Notes: generated from the letters alone by a model not told the origin. A stretch of 64,000 nucleotides of DNA from Burkholderiales bacterium (GCA_016703325.1 JADJCH010000018.1:1-64000); one strand, 5' to 3'. Numbered from the stretch's first letter, positions 36,801-45,908 are shown. Numbers and translations: made by a program.

Positions 36801-38058
36801 GGAACTCGTCGATCAGCGCCGCAGGGTACTGGCCGACGATGCGTTCGCGCAGCCGCGGCCCCGTCGGGCCGGTCAGCGCCGCATCCAGCCGGGCCTGCAG
36901 GTCGGCAAAACCGAACTGCGCCGTGCGGCGCTTGAGCAGCGCCAGCTGCCGGTCGACGCCGGCCGCGGCGTGGCGCAGCAGGGCTTCCCGGGCCGGCATC
37001 AGTGCGGCCAGGGCGTCGAAGAGCTGCTGCAGCGCGTCGAACTCCGCGGGCAGATCGGGCAGGCTGCGGCCCTTGGCCAGGGCATCGGTCAGGCCCTCGG
37101 GCGTCAGCCGCCGCCGGCCGGTCTTGAGCTCGGGCTCGACCTGCTCCGGGTCCGCCGCCCACTGCAACAGTGCATCACACCAGGGATCAAAAAACGAGGC
37201 GCGCAGCTTGACGCCGTTGAACAGCTTGCCAGCACACTGCGCCGCCAGCCAGGCCCGCAGCGCCTCGGCCCGCTCGGCCCAGCCGACCTTGATCTGCGCC
37301 AGGCCCTGCTGCCACTGACCCTGCCACTGCTGCAGCCAGTCGCCCAGCACCAGGGCCTCGCCACCGAAGGGGCCGAGGGACTCGCTGCGGCCCAGCAGGC
37401 CCTGCAACTGCGTCGACAGGCTGCCCACCTCCGGCCAGACCTTCAGCACGGCATCGAGCGCCGCACCCCGCAGCGGGTAGACCTCACGGCGCCAGTAGTC
37501 GTGCACCGCCTGGCGCTGCAGCGTCAGTTCGTCGGCCACCAGCTCCTCATCGAAACGCTGGCCGCTGTCGAAGGCATGCTCCAGCAGCATGCGCTGGCAC
37601 CAGGCGTCGATGGTGTGCACCGCGGCATCGTCCATCGCCTCGGCGGCCAGCGCCAGCCGGTGCGCCGCGGCCAGGCGGCTGCGCGGTGCACCGGGCGCCA
37701 GCGCGGCCGCCTCCCGCGTCACACCCTCCGGCCAGGCCGCCAGCAGGGCCTGCAGAAAGCCATCCCCGGCCGACGGTTCGGCCTCCCCGCGGAAGCAGCG
37801 CGCGGCCTCCACCAGGCGGGCCCGGATGCGTTCGGAGAGCTCCCGGGTGGCGGCGCGGGTGAAGGTCATCACCAGGATCTCACCCGGCGCCAGCGCCCGC
37901 GGCGGGCGGTGGTCCGCATCACCATGGCCCAGCACCAGGCGCAGGTAAAGCGCGGCAATCGTCCAGGTCTTGCCGGTGCCGGCACTGGCCTCGATCAACC
38001 GGGAGCCGGCCAGCGGCAGCGTGAGGGGGTCGAGGGTCTGCGGGGCCGGGGCTGTCAT
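33871..38058 (-). CDS. recB: Exodeoxyribonuclease V beta subunit RecB
   Basis: A 1395-residue protein with SF1 helicase and nuclease domains. Seen: Walker A EASAGTGKTWTIAAL (Lys30), VMTFTRAATRELSERIR, LIDEFQDTSPLQYRLFDRL, LIGDPKQSIYGFRGADI, TVHKSKGLEYPLVFLP and YVALTRARHALWLGVG, and the C-terminal nuclease core GFADLVFEHDGRWWVLDYKS (Asp and D-x-K catalytic set, about residues 1275-1290). A long Asp/Ala/Pro-rich linker (about residues 1040-1120) joins the two. RecB is the 3'-5' motor and nuclease of RecBCD in double-strand-break repair. Ends overlap recC (4 bases) and recD (8 bases), so the three are translationally coupled. Confidence 0.95.
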   Translation of the reverse strand: MTAPAPQTLDPLTLPLAGSRLIEASAGTGKTWTIAALYLRLVLGHGDADHRPPRALAPGEILVMTFTRAATRELSERIRARLVEAARCFRGEAEPSAGDGFLQALLAAWPEGVTREAAALAPGAPRSRLAAAHRLALAAEAMDDAAVHTIDAWCQRMLLEHAFDSGQRFDEELVADELTLQRQAVHDYWRREVYPLRGAALDAVLKVWPEVGSLSTQLQGLLGRSESLGPFGGEALVLGDWLQQWQGQWQQGLAQIKVGWAERAEALRAWLAAQCAGKLFNGVKLRASFFDPWCDALLQWAADPEQVEPELKTGRRRLTPEGLTDALAKGRSLPDLPAEFDALQQLFDALAALMPAREALLRHAAAGVDRQLALLKRRTAQFGFADLQARLDAALTGPTGPRLRERIVGQYPAALIDEFQDTSPLQYRLFDRLYDVAADARQTLLLLIGDPKQSIYGFRGADIYSYLAARQATAGRHHVLGTNFRSTQALVASVNRVFQQAEAGWAEVEALLGPPPGEQLPQAVREDWGALALPRTGWHALPFDPVAARGRGERLVARDSAGEVQPLPALTLQWLPQPLPAEALRRSQARLAAAQIVTLLNDPQAGFVGDDGGWRRLRAADCAVLVRHRREAEAIRRELSRSGVPSVYLSDQDSVLRSPQAMDLLRWLQAVADPLDAPLVRAAYATATLGLGWPELRALRDDEDCWEQRQGLLLRLRSVWQRQGVLAMLLQTLHALDLPAAWLANAGGTGGNVGGAGDDPVEGLDHGQEQDPGAGERCLTNWLHLAELLQAAAATLEGEQALIRWLAEEIQAESHGAEERIVRLESDAELVQVVTVHKSKGLEYPLVFLPFAQSARVVDRRGRQVLELPVEVAGEVSDTDDTDEAGGAAGRRLDFRLSDADVALADAERLREELRLFYVALTRARHALWLGVGLPSRRAGADQPGANHLHRGALGHLLAAGRALDPTQAEALLAAWAQADARTRLQRFDELPPRRRWQRPAPTAPLLALREFHHPIERDWGVGSFSALVRDLTAAEPPVAVEPGADAPQPPDRPASLPTDAFSDAPSDAPADAPVVEAAGTGLPPERQGDALRVERWREELRSAAPSSDEAAPVRDPAAVDRAPAAPAAPHEGVQAPWHRFPKGALPGNFLHDQLEWLAQEGEAGGSAFADLADPADPALRGLLRRRCERAGFGGERADDVLQWLERLLNTPLPPLGAPLRVLPARLAEMEFWMPTEALDSRRLDALCRQHLLPGRPRPALAPRRLHGLLMGFADLVFEHDGRWWVLDYKSNALGEDDAAYTADALEAAMLAHRYELQAALYLLALHRLLRSRLGAAYDPARQLGGAVYLFLRGIAAPTAGCVHLPADPALLQALDAALQEGCTADAQVGECCDD

Positions 38059-41000
38059 GCGTCGTCCTCCCAGGGCCCGTCTTCGGAGCCGTCATCCTCC
38101 TCCGGCGCCGCGCCCTCCAGCCATTGGGCCCGCACCGACTGGTTCACCCAGGCGTACAGCGGCGCGTAGAGGATCCTCACCCAGGGGTCGAACGCGCCCC
38201 TTGCGGCAGCACCGCCCGCCCCTTCATCGCGACCCTCGCCCCCCTCCCGCAGGACTGAGGGCAACCCGGCGGGCTGCCAGGGTGCGGCGGCCAACTGCTC
38301 CCACTCCGGCCAGCAGCGCGCCAGGGCGGGTTCCCGGGCCTCGGCCAGAGCGGGCCGGTGGCCGCCATCGTAGGCCTGGCGGGCCGCTTCGTCGGCATCG
38401 GCCAGGCTGCCGGTGGCGCGGGCCTTCAGCCAGGCCATGGCGGTGTACAAGGCCACCGGCAGGGGCGCCTGCAGCCCATGGCGCCACGCCGCCAGCAATT
38501 GACGCAGCAGGCGGCGCGACTCCTGCGGCGCTGGCGGTGTCAACCAGGCCACCACATCCCGGCCGATCAGGCGGCCCGGCAGCGGTTGTCCCTGGGCAGA
38601 AGCGGCCAGCAGCCGCAGCCAGGGGCCGACGAACTGCTCCGGACGCAGCAGCGGGGGTTTGGACCGGTCGGGGCCCTGGGCCGACGGCTTCTTCTCCGAC
38701 ACACGCGGCTTGCTGGCCAGCCGGCGCACCTCCAGCTGCAGCCAGACCGGCGTCCCGTCCGGGCCCTGGCGCAGGCCGTCGAGCCAGTCGTCCAGCAGCA
38801 GCGAGGCTGGAAGCGCTGCGTCGCCGCCTTCTTCGTCGGCTCCTTCGCCGTCTTCTTCGTCGGCTTCATCCACCCAGCTCAGGCGCAGCGGCGCGGCCGC
38901 CTGCGGCAGCTCGGCCATCCACTCGGCCCAGACCCGCAGCATCGGCTCGGCGGTGACCTGGAAATGGTGCTGCCAGCGTTCCCCCAACGCCCCCAGCGGC
39001 AACTCGCCGCGGCGCGCCAGTTGCCGCACACGGCGTTCCAGCCCGGCCTGCAGGGCCTGCGGGCTGCACTGCTCCGGTCGGGCCAGCCCGGCCACCAGTT
39101 GCTGCAGCAGCAGGGTTTCGTCCAGTGCATCCAGCGCCAGCGGCTCGTCGTCCGCCACGGCCGATGCCAGCGGGGTGAACACCACCCCCAGGCGTTCGCG
39201 CCAGTGGGCGGCCACCGGTCGGCGCAGCCACTGCTCCAGGCGCGCCAGGTTCAGCGGCAGCATCGATGCGAGGTCGGGCACCGGGGCTGAAGATGCCGCA
39301 GACCGCAGCAGCGGAGCAGCGCCCGTCGCCGGCTCCGGGTGGGCGGCGCGCCACTCCCGGGCGTAGCTCACGAGCGGGCTGCCGGCCTCGAAGTAACGGC
39401 GGCTGAAGGGCTGCAGCGGGTGTTCGGTGGTCAGTGCCGCCAGCCTCTCCTCGCCCCAGGTGGCGGCGATGGCATCGCGCAACTGCGCCACCAGCACCGA
39501 AGGCGGCTGCGGGCTGTTGTCGCGCAGGTTGCGCCCGGCCCAGCTGACGTACAGCCCGCGGCGTGCCGCCAGCAGGGCCTCCAGCATCAGCAGGCGGTCG
39601 TCGTCGCGGCGAGCGCGGTCGCCGGGGCGGCGCTGGCCGGGGGCGCCGATCAGGTCGAAGTCGCTGCGCGGCGCGCGGCGCGGGTAGTCGCCGTCGTTCA
39701 TGCCCAGCAGGCAGACCAGCTCGAAGGGAATGGCCCGCATCGGCATCAGGGTGCAGAACAACACCCCGCCGGACAGGAAGCGGCTGCGCAGGCCGGCATC
39801 GTCCACACCGCCCAGCCAGGCCTCGCGCAGCACCGCCAGCGGGATGCGTTCGTCGAAGTCGGCCGCTTCGCAGTCGTCCAGCCAGTGCGACAGCGCCTCG
39901 TTGAGGCGGGCCAGCAGCAGGCGATCGCCTTCGTCGGCGGCGGTGAAGAAGGCCTGCAGCAGGGCCTGGCAACGCGGCCCCCAGTCGGCCGGGGTGGCGC
40001 TCTGGGCCGACCGCGCCCACCAGTCGCCGAGGGCGTCCACCAGCAGCGCCAGCGAGCCGGCCAGCACCGACTCCAGGCCACCCACCTCACCGTAGGGAGC
40101 GATGTCCTGCCAGTCTTCGAAAGCCGCTTCTCCCGGCCCCTGTGCCGACGCGTCCGACAAGGTTTCACCGGATCCATCCAATCCCACCGCGTAACCGAGC
40201 AGCATGCGCCGCAGGCCGAAGCGCCAGGTGTTGGCTTCGCCGCAGGCCCCCAGGCCCAGCTGCTCGCGCTGGGCCGCATCCAGGCCCCAGCGCACGCCGG
40301 CGCCGGCCAGCCAGCGGGCGGCCACTTCGCGGCCCTCGTCGCCCAACGCATCCAGCCCGAATCGCCGCGCCACCGCGGGCACCTCCAGCAGGTCGCGCAG
40401 TTCGCCGGCGGTGCAGCGCTGGGCGTCCACCCGCAGCAGCCACTCCAGCGCCCGCAGCAGCGGGGCCCGCTCGCGCGAGCGCAGGTCGGCGATTTCGTAA
40501 GGGATGCGCCGCGCATCGCCCGGCCCGTGGCGGCCGAACACCGCATGGATCAGCGGCGCCCAGGGCTCGATGTCCGGCAGCATCACCACGATCTGGCGCG
40601 GCGCCAGCTTCGCCTCGCCAGGAAACGGCGCCAGGCGGTGCAGCAGCTGGTCGTGCAGCACCTCCACCTCCCGCATCGCGCTGTGGGCGATGTGGAAGGC
40701 GATGGAGCGGTCTGCGGCCGGCGGCGGCGTCGCACCCTCCAGCGCCTCACCCGCGGGCAGGTTGTCGCGGATGCGCGCCTGCAGCTGCTGCAGCAGGGTG
40801 TCGCCCGGCGCGTCGTCGAACAGGTCCACCCGCGGCAGTTCCAGCGCACCGGCCTGGCGCCGGGTGTCGTCGAAGCGGTCGAGCAGGCGGATGAAGTCGC
40901 GCGCCTGCCGGCCCCAGGCCGCCAGCAGCGGGTGGGCCTGGGCATGGGCCTGCTCCAGCGGCAAGGCCGCCAGGTCCACCCCGCCGCGCAGAGGGTGGCG

Positions 41001-41906
41001 CCGCCGGGCCGCCGTCGCGGCGGCCAGCAGCTCGCGGCCTTCGATGATGTCGCTCCAGTGGTAGCGGCAGGGGTTGGGCAGCGCCAGCAGCACCTGGGCG
41101 CGGCCGGCCAGGGCCTGCAGCGCCTCCAGCGCCTGCTGCGGCAGGTGGCTCAGGCCAAACACCACCACGCGGCGCGGCAGCCGCTGCCGCGCGGCCTCCC
41201 CGGCCTGCAGGGCGGCCACCGCTCGGGCATGCACCTCGCTGCGCACGCCGCGGGCCTCGGCCTCGCTGAGCTCGCCACACAGTTGTTGCCACAGCCGCGC
41301 CTGCCAGCGCTGCTCGGCCGGCAGCGGGCTGCGCCGGCCCAGCGCATCGATCAGCACCGCGTCCCCGCTGGCCCAGGCCTGCAGCCAGTCGGCCCGGTAG
41401 ACCTGGTATTCGTCGTAGAGGTCGGCCAGGCGCTGCGCCAGCTGCAGGCGGCGCGACAGGGCCTGTGCATCGCTGTCGTCGGCCGCCAGGTACTGCGCCA
41501 GCGGCTCGAAATCCGGCTGCCCGGCCACCTGCGGCAGGCAGCGCATCAGCCGCCAGACCAGCGGCGCCTCGTCCAGCGGGGAGCGCCGCGGCACGCCGGC
41601 CGGCCCCAGCACCGCCCGGTAGCAGCGCCACAGGAAACGCGCCGGCAGCTCCACCCGGGTGGCCGCGCAGATGCCGCTGCGCTCGGCCAGGGAGCGCTTG
41701 AGCCACTCGGCGATGCCGTTGCTCTGCACCAGCAGCAGCTCTTCCTCCAGAGGAGGCAGCGGCTGGCGCTGCAGCCAGTCCAGCACCGCCTCCAGCAACC
41801 ACTCCAGGCGGTTGCCGTGCAGGATCAGCAGGCCGGCAGGGGCCTGGGCAAGGAACTGCGGAGCATCGGCCTGCGGCGATTCAGTGAGAAGGGCATCGTG
41901 TTCCAT
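38055..41906 (-). CDS. recC: Exodeoxyribonuclease V gamma subunit RecC
   Basis: A 1283-residue protein from ATG at 41906 (MEHDALL). Seen: LLILHGNRLEWLLEAVLDWL at the start, LVQSNGIAEWLKRSLAERSG, ATRVELPARFLWRCYR, VVVFGLSHLPQQALEALQAL, then IPYEIADLRSRERAPLLRAL and PFELVCLLGMNDGDYPRRAP, which are conserved RecC segments. RecC scans for Chi and splits the duplex. It is longer than E. coli RecC (1122), with acidic and Lys/Pro-rich inserts in the C-terminal third (DEADEEDGEGADEEGG). It is the first gene of recC-recB-recD. The start lies 54 bases from the rhodanese stop upstream. Confidence 0.94.
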   Translation of the reverse strand: MEHDALLTESPQADAPQFLAQAPAGLLILHGNRLEWLLEAVLDWLQRQPLPPLEEELLLVQSNGIAEWLKRSLAERSGICAATRVELPARFLWRCYRAVLGPAGVPRRSPLDEAPLVWRLMRCLPQVAGQPDFEPLAQYLAADDSDAQALSRRLQLAQRLADLYDEYQVYRADWLQAWASGDAVLIDALGRRSPLPAEQRWQARLWQQLCGELSEAEARGVRSEVHARAVAALQAGEAARQRLPRRVVVFGLSHLPQQALEALQALAGRAQVLLALPNPCRYHWSDIIEGRELLAAATAARRRHPLRGGVDLAALPLEQAHAQAHPLLAAWGRQARDFIRLLDRFDDTRRQAGALELPRVDLFDDAPGDTLLQQLQARIRDNLPAGEALEGATPPPAADRSIAFHIAHSAMREVEVLHDQLLHRLAPFPGEAKLAPRQIVVMLPDIEPWAPLIHAVFGRHGPGDARRIPYEIADLRSRERAPLLRALEWLLRVDAQRCTAGELRDLLEVPAVARRFGLDALGDEGREVAARWLAGAGVRWGLDAAQREQLGLGACGEANTWRFGLRRMLLGYAVGLDGSGETLSDASAQGPGEAAFEDWQDIAPYGEVGGLESVLAGSLALLVDALGDWWARSAQSATPADWGPRCQALLQAFFTAADEGDRLLLARLNEALSHWLDDCEAADFDERIPLAVLREAWLGGVDDAGLRSRFLSGGVLFCTLMPMRAIPFELVCLLGMNDGDYPRRAPRSDFDLIGAPGQRRPGDRARRDDDRLLMLEALLAARRGLYVSWAGRNLRDNSPQPPSVLVAQLRDAIAATWGEERLAALTTEHPLQPFSRRYFEAGSPLVSYAREWRAAHPEPATGAAPLLRSAASSAPVPDLASMLPLNLARLEQWLRRPVAAHWRERLGVVFTPLASAVADDEPLALDALDETLLLQQLVAGLARPEQCSPQALQAGLERRVRQLARRGELPLGALGERWQHHFQVTAEPMLRVWAEWMAELPQAAAPLRLSWVDEADEEDGEGADEEGGDAALPASLLLDDWLDGLRQGPDGTPVWLQLEVRRLASKPRVSEKKPSAQGPDRSKPPLLRPEQFVGPWLRLLAASAQGQPLPGRLIGRDVVAWLTPPAPQESRRLLRQLLAAWRHGLQAPLPVALYTAMAWLKARATGSLADADEAARQAYDGGHRPALAEAREPALARCWPEWEQLAAAPWQPAGLPSVLREGGEGRDEGAGGAAARGAFDPWVRILYAPLYAWVNQSVRAQWLEGAAPEEDDGSEDGPWEDDA

Positions 41907-41960
41907 CGGCGGCGAGCAGGTTAACCCGACTCGCCCCACCGCCCGGTGGCTTCCTGGCCG

Positions 41961-42455
41961 TCAGCGTTGCGGTGCGACCATCGGCCAGCCTTTGGAGGCC
42001 CAGCTGCTCATGCCGCCCATGACGTAACGCACGTTGCTGAAGCCGCGCTCACGCAGTGCGTCCACCACCTTGCGGGAACGGTTCTGGGTGTTGCAGATCA
42101 GCAGCACAGGCTGATCGGCCGCCTTGGGGATTTCGCCCAGGCGGCCGCCGATCTGGCTCATCGGCAGCAGCTTCATGCCGGCGGCCACACCGGTGGCATG
42201 TTCCTGCGGTTCGCGGATGTCGAACACCACCGTGCGCCCGTCGGCCAATGCGGCTCGGGCGGCTTCCAGGGAAACGGAGCGGGCATCCATCTGCGCCCAT
42301 GCCCAGGGGCAGACCGCAGTCAATCCCGCCAGGGCTGCCCCGAGGACCAGCGCGCGCCGGCGCCGCAGCGGGGACGCTGGAACTGAAACCATCGGGGACG
42401 GCGAAAGCACGCCGGAACCGGCGCGCTCGAAGGAGTTGGAGGGTGGCGAGGACAT
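41961..42455 (-). CDS. Exported rhodanese-like protein
   Basis: A 164-residue protein from ATG at 42455; a GTG at 42473 and an ATG at 42392 are alternatives. Four consecutive Arg precede a hydrophobic core ending PWAWAQ, a signal peptide with Tat-like features. The mature part is a single rhodanese domain: VVFDIREPQEHATG and the active-site Cys in LLICNTQNRSRKVVDAL, ending YVMGGMSSWASKGWP. Rhodaneses transfer sulfane sulfur or bind oxyanions; a periplasmic location is inferred. It lies upstream of recC on the same strand and downstream of an MCP gene. Confidence 0.88.
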   Translation of the reverse strand: MSSPPSNSFERAGSGVLSPSPMVSVPASPLRRRRALVLGAALAGLTAVCPWAWAQMDARSVSLEAARAALADGRTVVFDIREPQEHATGVAAGMKLLPMSQIGGRLGEIPKAADQPVLLICNTQNRSRKVVDALRERGFSNVRYVMGGMSSWASKGWPMVAPQR

Positions 42456-42479
42456 CCCGTCTTTATACACCACCCTGTA

Positions 42480-44540
42480 TCAAGCCAGTTTGAACCGGGA
42501 GGACTGTTCACTCACCTGCAGACTTTCGCGCTGCATCTCGCGTGCGGCCGAGGACATCTGCTCGGACAGGCGGGCGTTGTTTTCGCTGAAACGGTGCAGC
42601 TCGTCCAGTGAGCCGGCCATGTCCTTGACGTTGCGCTGGCCCTCGCGGGTCAGTTCGCTCAGCCGCTGCAGCACGCCGTTGACGCCGTGCACCTCCGACT
42701 CGGTGCTGACCACCGCCTCCACGGTGCGCTGGGTGATGGCGCGGCCCTGCTCCACCTCGGAGATCGAAGCGGCAACGATGTCGGCAATCTGCTGCGCCGC
42801 ACCGGCCACCCGGTGCGACAGTTGCCGCACCTCATGCGCCACCACCGAGAAGCCCTTGCCGGCCTCACCGGCGCGGGCGGCCTCCACCGAGGCGTTGAGC
42901 GACAGCAGGTGGGTCTGGAAGGCAATGCCGTCGATCAGCGTGACGATCTTGCCGATCTCGCGGCTGCGCTGCTGCAGGCCGGAGATGCGCTCGGCCAGCG
43001 TACCCATCACCCGGCGGCTGCGGCTGGATTCGGTGCGCATTGCGCGGGCGCGTTCCACCGCCTGCTGCACGCACTGCTCGTAGCCGTCGAGGTGGTCGAC
43101 CATGGCACCGATGCCTTCGCGCACCGCCTCCACAGAGGAGGCCGCCTGGGCGGAGCCGCGCGACAGGTCCGAACTGGCGGTGGCGATTTCCGTGGAGGCA
43201 TGGGCCACGGAGGCCACCCCACGTTTGACCACGGCAAACAGGTTGCCCAGGTTGCCCAGCGACTCGGTGAGCAGGCCGAGTGTGAGGGCGGCCTCGTCAC
43301 GACCCAACGGGCGGGGCCGGCGGCTGAGGTTGCCCTCGGCCATGTGCCGGACCTCCCGCTGGATCTGCGCCATGCCCCCGCGCAGCACATGGAAGAAGGC
43401 ATAAAGCAGGTAGACCGCCAGCAGCAGGGTCAGGCACAAGGCCGCGCAGGCCAGCACGAAGTTGCGCTGCTGGGCGTGGACACGAGCCTGCCAGTGTGCG
43501 TCGAGGCGGTCGGTCAGGCCGCGCCGGAGCAGCGAAAGCTGCTGCATCAACTGCGGCACACCGTCCAGTTCCTGAGCCACCTCCTGCGCGGTGGCGCCGG
43601 AGAACACCAGTCGGTCGAGCCGGTCCTGGCGCTGCAGCATCTGTTGCAGCAGCGAACGCAGGCCCGCTCCCTCGCCGGGTCGGTCAGCGCCGGGAGCGGC
43701 TGCGGCCTCCACCAGATCCATCGCCATGCGGCTGCGCTGCACCTGCTCGCGCAGGCTTTGGGCCGCAGCAGCCACCGGCGCGTGAGCCTGCAGGCTGCGG
43801 TCACCGGCGGTGGCAAACATCCGCACCCGCCCGGTGGACAGGGCCAACTGCTCGCTCAGCCTCAGCAGTTCCACCAGCGCCAGGCGCTGCTGCATCCGCA
43901 GCTCGGCTCCCCGCTCAGAACGCAGCGCCTCATCTGCCGGCAGCGACTCCATCAAATCCGTCATGGCCGCGAGGAATCGGCTGCGCAGCTGCATCTGCTC
44001 CCGTGTGCTGCCCACACGGGGCCCGGTCAACAACAGCCAGTGCTCCTGCACGGACACCCAGCGCGCCTGCAGAGCAGGCCCCAACGGACCGCTCGGCTGG
44101 GCCGACTTCAGACGGGCCCAGGCCGCGTCGCTGCGCTGCAGGAGGTCGCGCCACTCAGACTCGGCCACCGCCGGTCCGGCCTGGACGCTGCTGCGGTACA
44201 GCAGCAGGCGCTGGTGGCCCACCGCATCCGCGAGTTCGCCCCCCTTCTGCGCCCAATGCAGCAACTGCGCGCCGCGGCGCAGATCGGCATGCTCCTGCCA
44301 GGCCTGGCGCAGCTGCAGCCCCGCCAGCAGCAGGCTGGGCAGCACGAACACACTGGCCACGATGGCCGCCTTGGCCCGGAAATCCAGCCGGCGGTGCAAC
44401 CGCACGCCTGGCGCCCAGATGCCGTGGTGGCGAAAGAACTCCCGCCCGGCCGACCAGAAGCCACCCAGATTCGGCCATCCTGACCAGCCGGGCAGGCCGG
44501 TCGGGACACGGCGCCAGGACCAGCGCAACGAAGAAGTCAT
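42480..44540 (-). CDS. Methyl-accepting chemotaxis protein, transmembrane (paralogue of 6577-8598)
   Basis: A 686-residue receptor from ATG at 44540, with GAGGTG about 8 bases upstream. Seen: HHGIWAPG motif before helix 1 (AAIVASVFVLPSLLLAGLQL), a helical periplasmic domain of about 290 residues, helix 2 (FVLACAALCLTLLLAVYLLYAFF), HAMP (MAEGNLSRRPRPLGRDEA) and the signalling hairpin (tip [20 protein letters not shown], then FSVVAHEVRQLS), ending RFKLA. Its order, divergent neighbour and tail match the MCP at 6577-8598. The stop lies 24 bases before the rhodanese start. Confidence 0.92.
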   Translation of the reverse strand: MTSSLRWSWRRVPTGLPGWSGWPNLGGFWSAGREFFRHHGIWAPGVRLHRRLDFRAKAAIVASVFVLPSLLLAGLQLRQAWQEHADLRRGAQLLHWAQKGGELADAVGHQRLLLYRSSVQAGPAVAESEWRDLLQRSDAAWARLKSAQPSGPLGPALQARWVSVQEHWLLLTGPRVGSTREQMQLRSRFLAAMTDLMESLPADEALRSERGAELRMQQRLALVELLRLSEQLALSTGRVRMFATAGDRSLQAHAPVAAAAQSLREQVQRSRMAMDLVEAAAAPGADRPGEGAGLRSLLQQMLQRQDRLDRLVFSGATAQEVAQELDGVPQLMQQLSLLRRGLTDRLDAHWQARVHAQQRNFVLACAALCLTLLLAVYLLYAFFHVLRGGMAQIQREVRHMAEGNLSRRPRPLGRDEAALTLGLLTESLGNLGNLFAVVKRGVASVAHASTEIATASSDLSRGSAQAASSVEAVREGIGAMVDHLDGYEQCVQQAVERARAMRTESSRSRRVMGTLAERISGLQQRSREIGKIVTLIDGIAFQTHLLSLNASVEAARAGEAGKGFSVVAHEVRQLSHRVAGAAQQIADIVAASISEVEQGRAITQRTVEAVVSTESEVHGVNGVLQRLSELTREGQRNVKDMAGSLDELHRFSENNARLSEQMSSAAREMQRESLQVSEQSSRFKLA

Positions 44541-44760
44541 GTTCGGCACCTCGCGCTGCAGCGGCCGCAGACGCACACACGCAAACAACCACCCACCCCG
44601 GGCAGCCCAAGGGCATTAGAGCCGGGCAGCAGCAGATCCACCGCTTGAATTGCACGGCAGGCTTCGGGCATTTCCAGCCATCGGCGCGACTGCGCTCAGG
44701 GGAGGATGCTCACGATGCAAGCTCCCTTCGAGCGTGCGCACCTCTGCCGGACTGCTCCCG
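44541..44760. other. Divergent intergenic region between second MCP pair
   Basis: These 220 bases separate the divergent MCP genes at 42480-44540 and 44761-45908 and must hold both promoters. No convincing -35/-10 or sigma-28 promoter was picked out. No repeat tract like the one at 8634-8690 is present. Confidence 0.45.
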
Positions 44761-45012
44761 ATGGTTTCGCCCGCACTGCAAAGCGTTGATCCGACCGCGG
44801 CCGCCGGGCCGCCGCCGCAGCCTGCGCGGGCCCCTCGCCGCATGACCTGGGGCCCGGTGATGGGATGCGCCGTCACGGCCGTGGCGGTTCAGCTGGGCGG
44901 TGGCTGGTGGGCCGCAGCGGCTGGTGTCGCCCTGGTGGCCTGGCTGAGCCGTGGCACGGTCTCATCCGATCCCCCGGAGACAGGTTCCCTGCGGAGGGTG
45001 CGCCGCTGGTGA
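44761..45012 (+). CDS. Small membrane protein, probably the detached N-terminus of the VEFF-tailed MCP
   Basis: An 83-residue frame starting at ATG 44761: a Pro/Ala-rich head, then two hydrophobic stretches (MGCAVTAVAVQL and WWAAAAGVALVAWL) and a basic end (LRRVRRW). The order Pro-rich head, membrane hairpin, Ser/Pro linker matches the N-terminus of the intact paralogue at 8934-10157. Its stop overlaps the next start as GTGA (45009-45012). Either the gene is naturally split into two coupled cistrons or one base has been lost, for instance from the C run at 44971-44975. Confidence 0.6.
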   Translation: MVSPALQSVDPTAAAGPPPQPARAPRRMTWGPVMGCAVTAVAVQLGGGWWAAAAGVALVAWLSRGTVSSDPPETGSLRRVRRW

Positions 45013-45908
45013 ATCAGGTGGTGGCGGTGTGGATGCGGCTGCTCGAATCCGCCCGCGAGCACGCCGAGAAGAGCACCAGCGAGGTGCTGGGGGCCTTTTC
45101 GACCATCGACGAGCGGCTGGAGGAGGCGGTGCGGCTGGCCGAAGTCTCCTCCGCCGATCTGACCGGCGCGCATGTGGACGCGCTGATCGACGACAACCAG
45201 GCGGTGCTCGATCAACTGCTGGTGCCGCTGCGGCAGGCCCTGCAGGCACGCGACAGCGCATTGGCAGAGATCGACCGCATCGGCCCCGTGCTGGACGGCT
45301 TGCGCAACAGCGCCGCCCGCATGCGTCAGGCGGCGCGGCGCATCAACATGGTGGCGCTCAACGCGTCGGTGGAATCGGCCCGCGCGGGTGGTCGTGCCGG
45401 CAGCTTTGCGGTACTTGCCGAAGAGGTGCGTGGCCTGGCACTGCAGTCCACTGCCGATGCAGGCCAGCTGCTCAGCCAGGCCAACCGCCTGGAGGAACAG
45501 TTGCGCACGCTGAGGGTGCAGGCCGCCACCCGCGACAGCAGCGACGAGGAGCTGCGCGCCCAGGCCGATACCGCCGCCCGCCAGGCCATCGGCGGCCTGC
45601 TCGACAGCGTGGGCCGGGTGGCTCGATCCAGCCGCGGCCTCAAGCAGGCAGGTGGAGAGGTGCGCGGCCAGATCGAGCGGCTGCTGATGGGCTTCCAGGC
45701 CCAGGACCGACTCAACCAGATGCTGGGCACGGTGGAGGAGGACATGCAGCGCCTGCGCGACTGGCTCCAGCATGAAGGCGACCTGAGCCAGGCCCAGGCC
45801 ACCGAATGGCTGGCCCGCCTGGAATCGCGCTACACGATGGAAGAGCAAAGGGTGCAGCACCACGGCAACACCGAGATCGAACGATCTGCCCAGGTGGAAT
45901 TCTTCTGA
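45009..45908 (+). CDS. Short MCP-like signalling protein with VEFF C-terminus (membrane part in another frame)
   Basis: A 299-residue frame that can start at GTG 45009, with GGAGGG at 44993-44998 ten bases upstream and a GTGA overlap with the preceding small membrane gene. Seen: helical lead-in, MCP tip ([20 protein letters not shown], then [14 protein letters not shown]), and the C-terminal module [31 protein letters not shown] and HHG, ending QVEFF, shared with 8934-10157. Without its membrane part it would be cytoplasmic. It should still be able to engage CheA/CheW (inference). The large MCP at 45931 follows 22 bases later. Confidence 0.8.
   Translation: MNQVVAVWMRLLESAREHAEKSTSEVLGAFSTIDERLEEAVRLAEVSSADLTGAHVDALIDDNQAVLDQLLVPLRQALQARDSALAEIDRIGPVLDGLRNSAARMRQAARRINMVALNASVESARAGGRAGSFAVLAEEVRGLALQSTADAGQLLSQANRLEEQLRTLRVQAATRDSSDEELRAQADTAARQAIGGLLDSVGRVARSSRGLKQAGGEVRGQIERLLMGFQAQDRLNQMLGTVEEDMQRLRDWLQHEGDLSQAQATEWLARLESRYTMEEQRVQHHGNTEIERSAQVEFF

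Noticed and set aside
33520..38169. Very long plus-strand open frame opposite recB
   Set aside because: It is a high-GC antisense shadow; recB on the minus strand carries all helicase and nuclease motifs.
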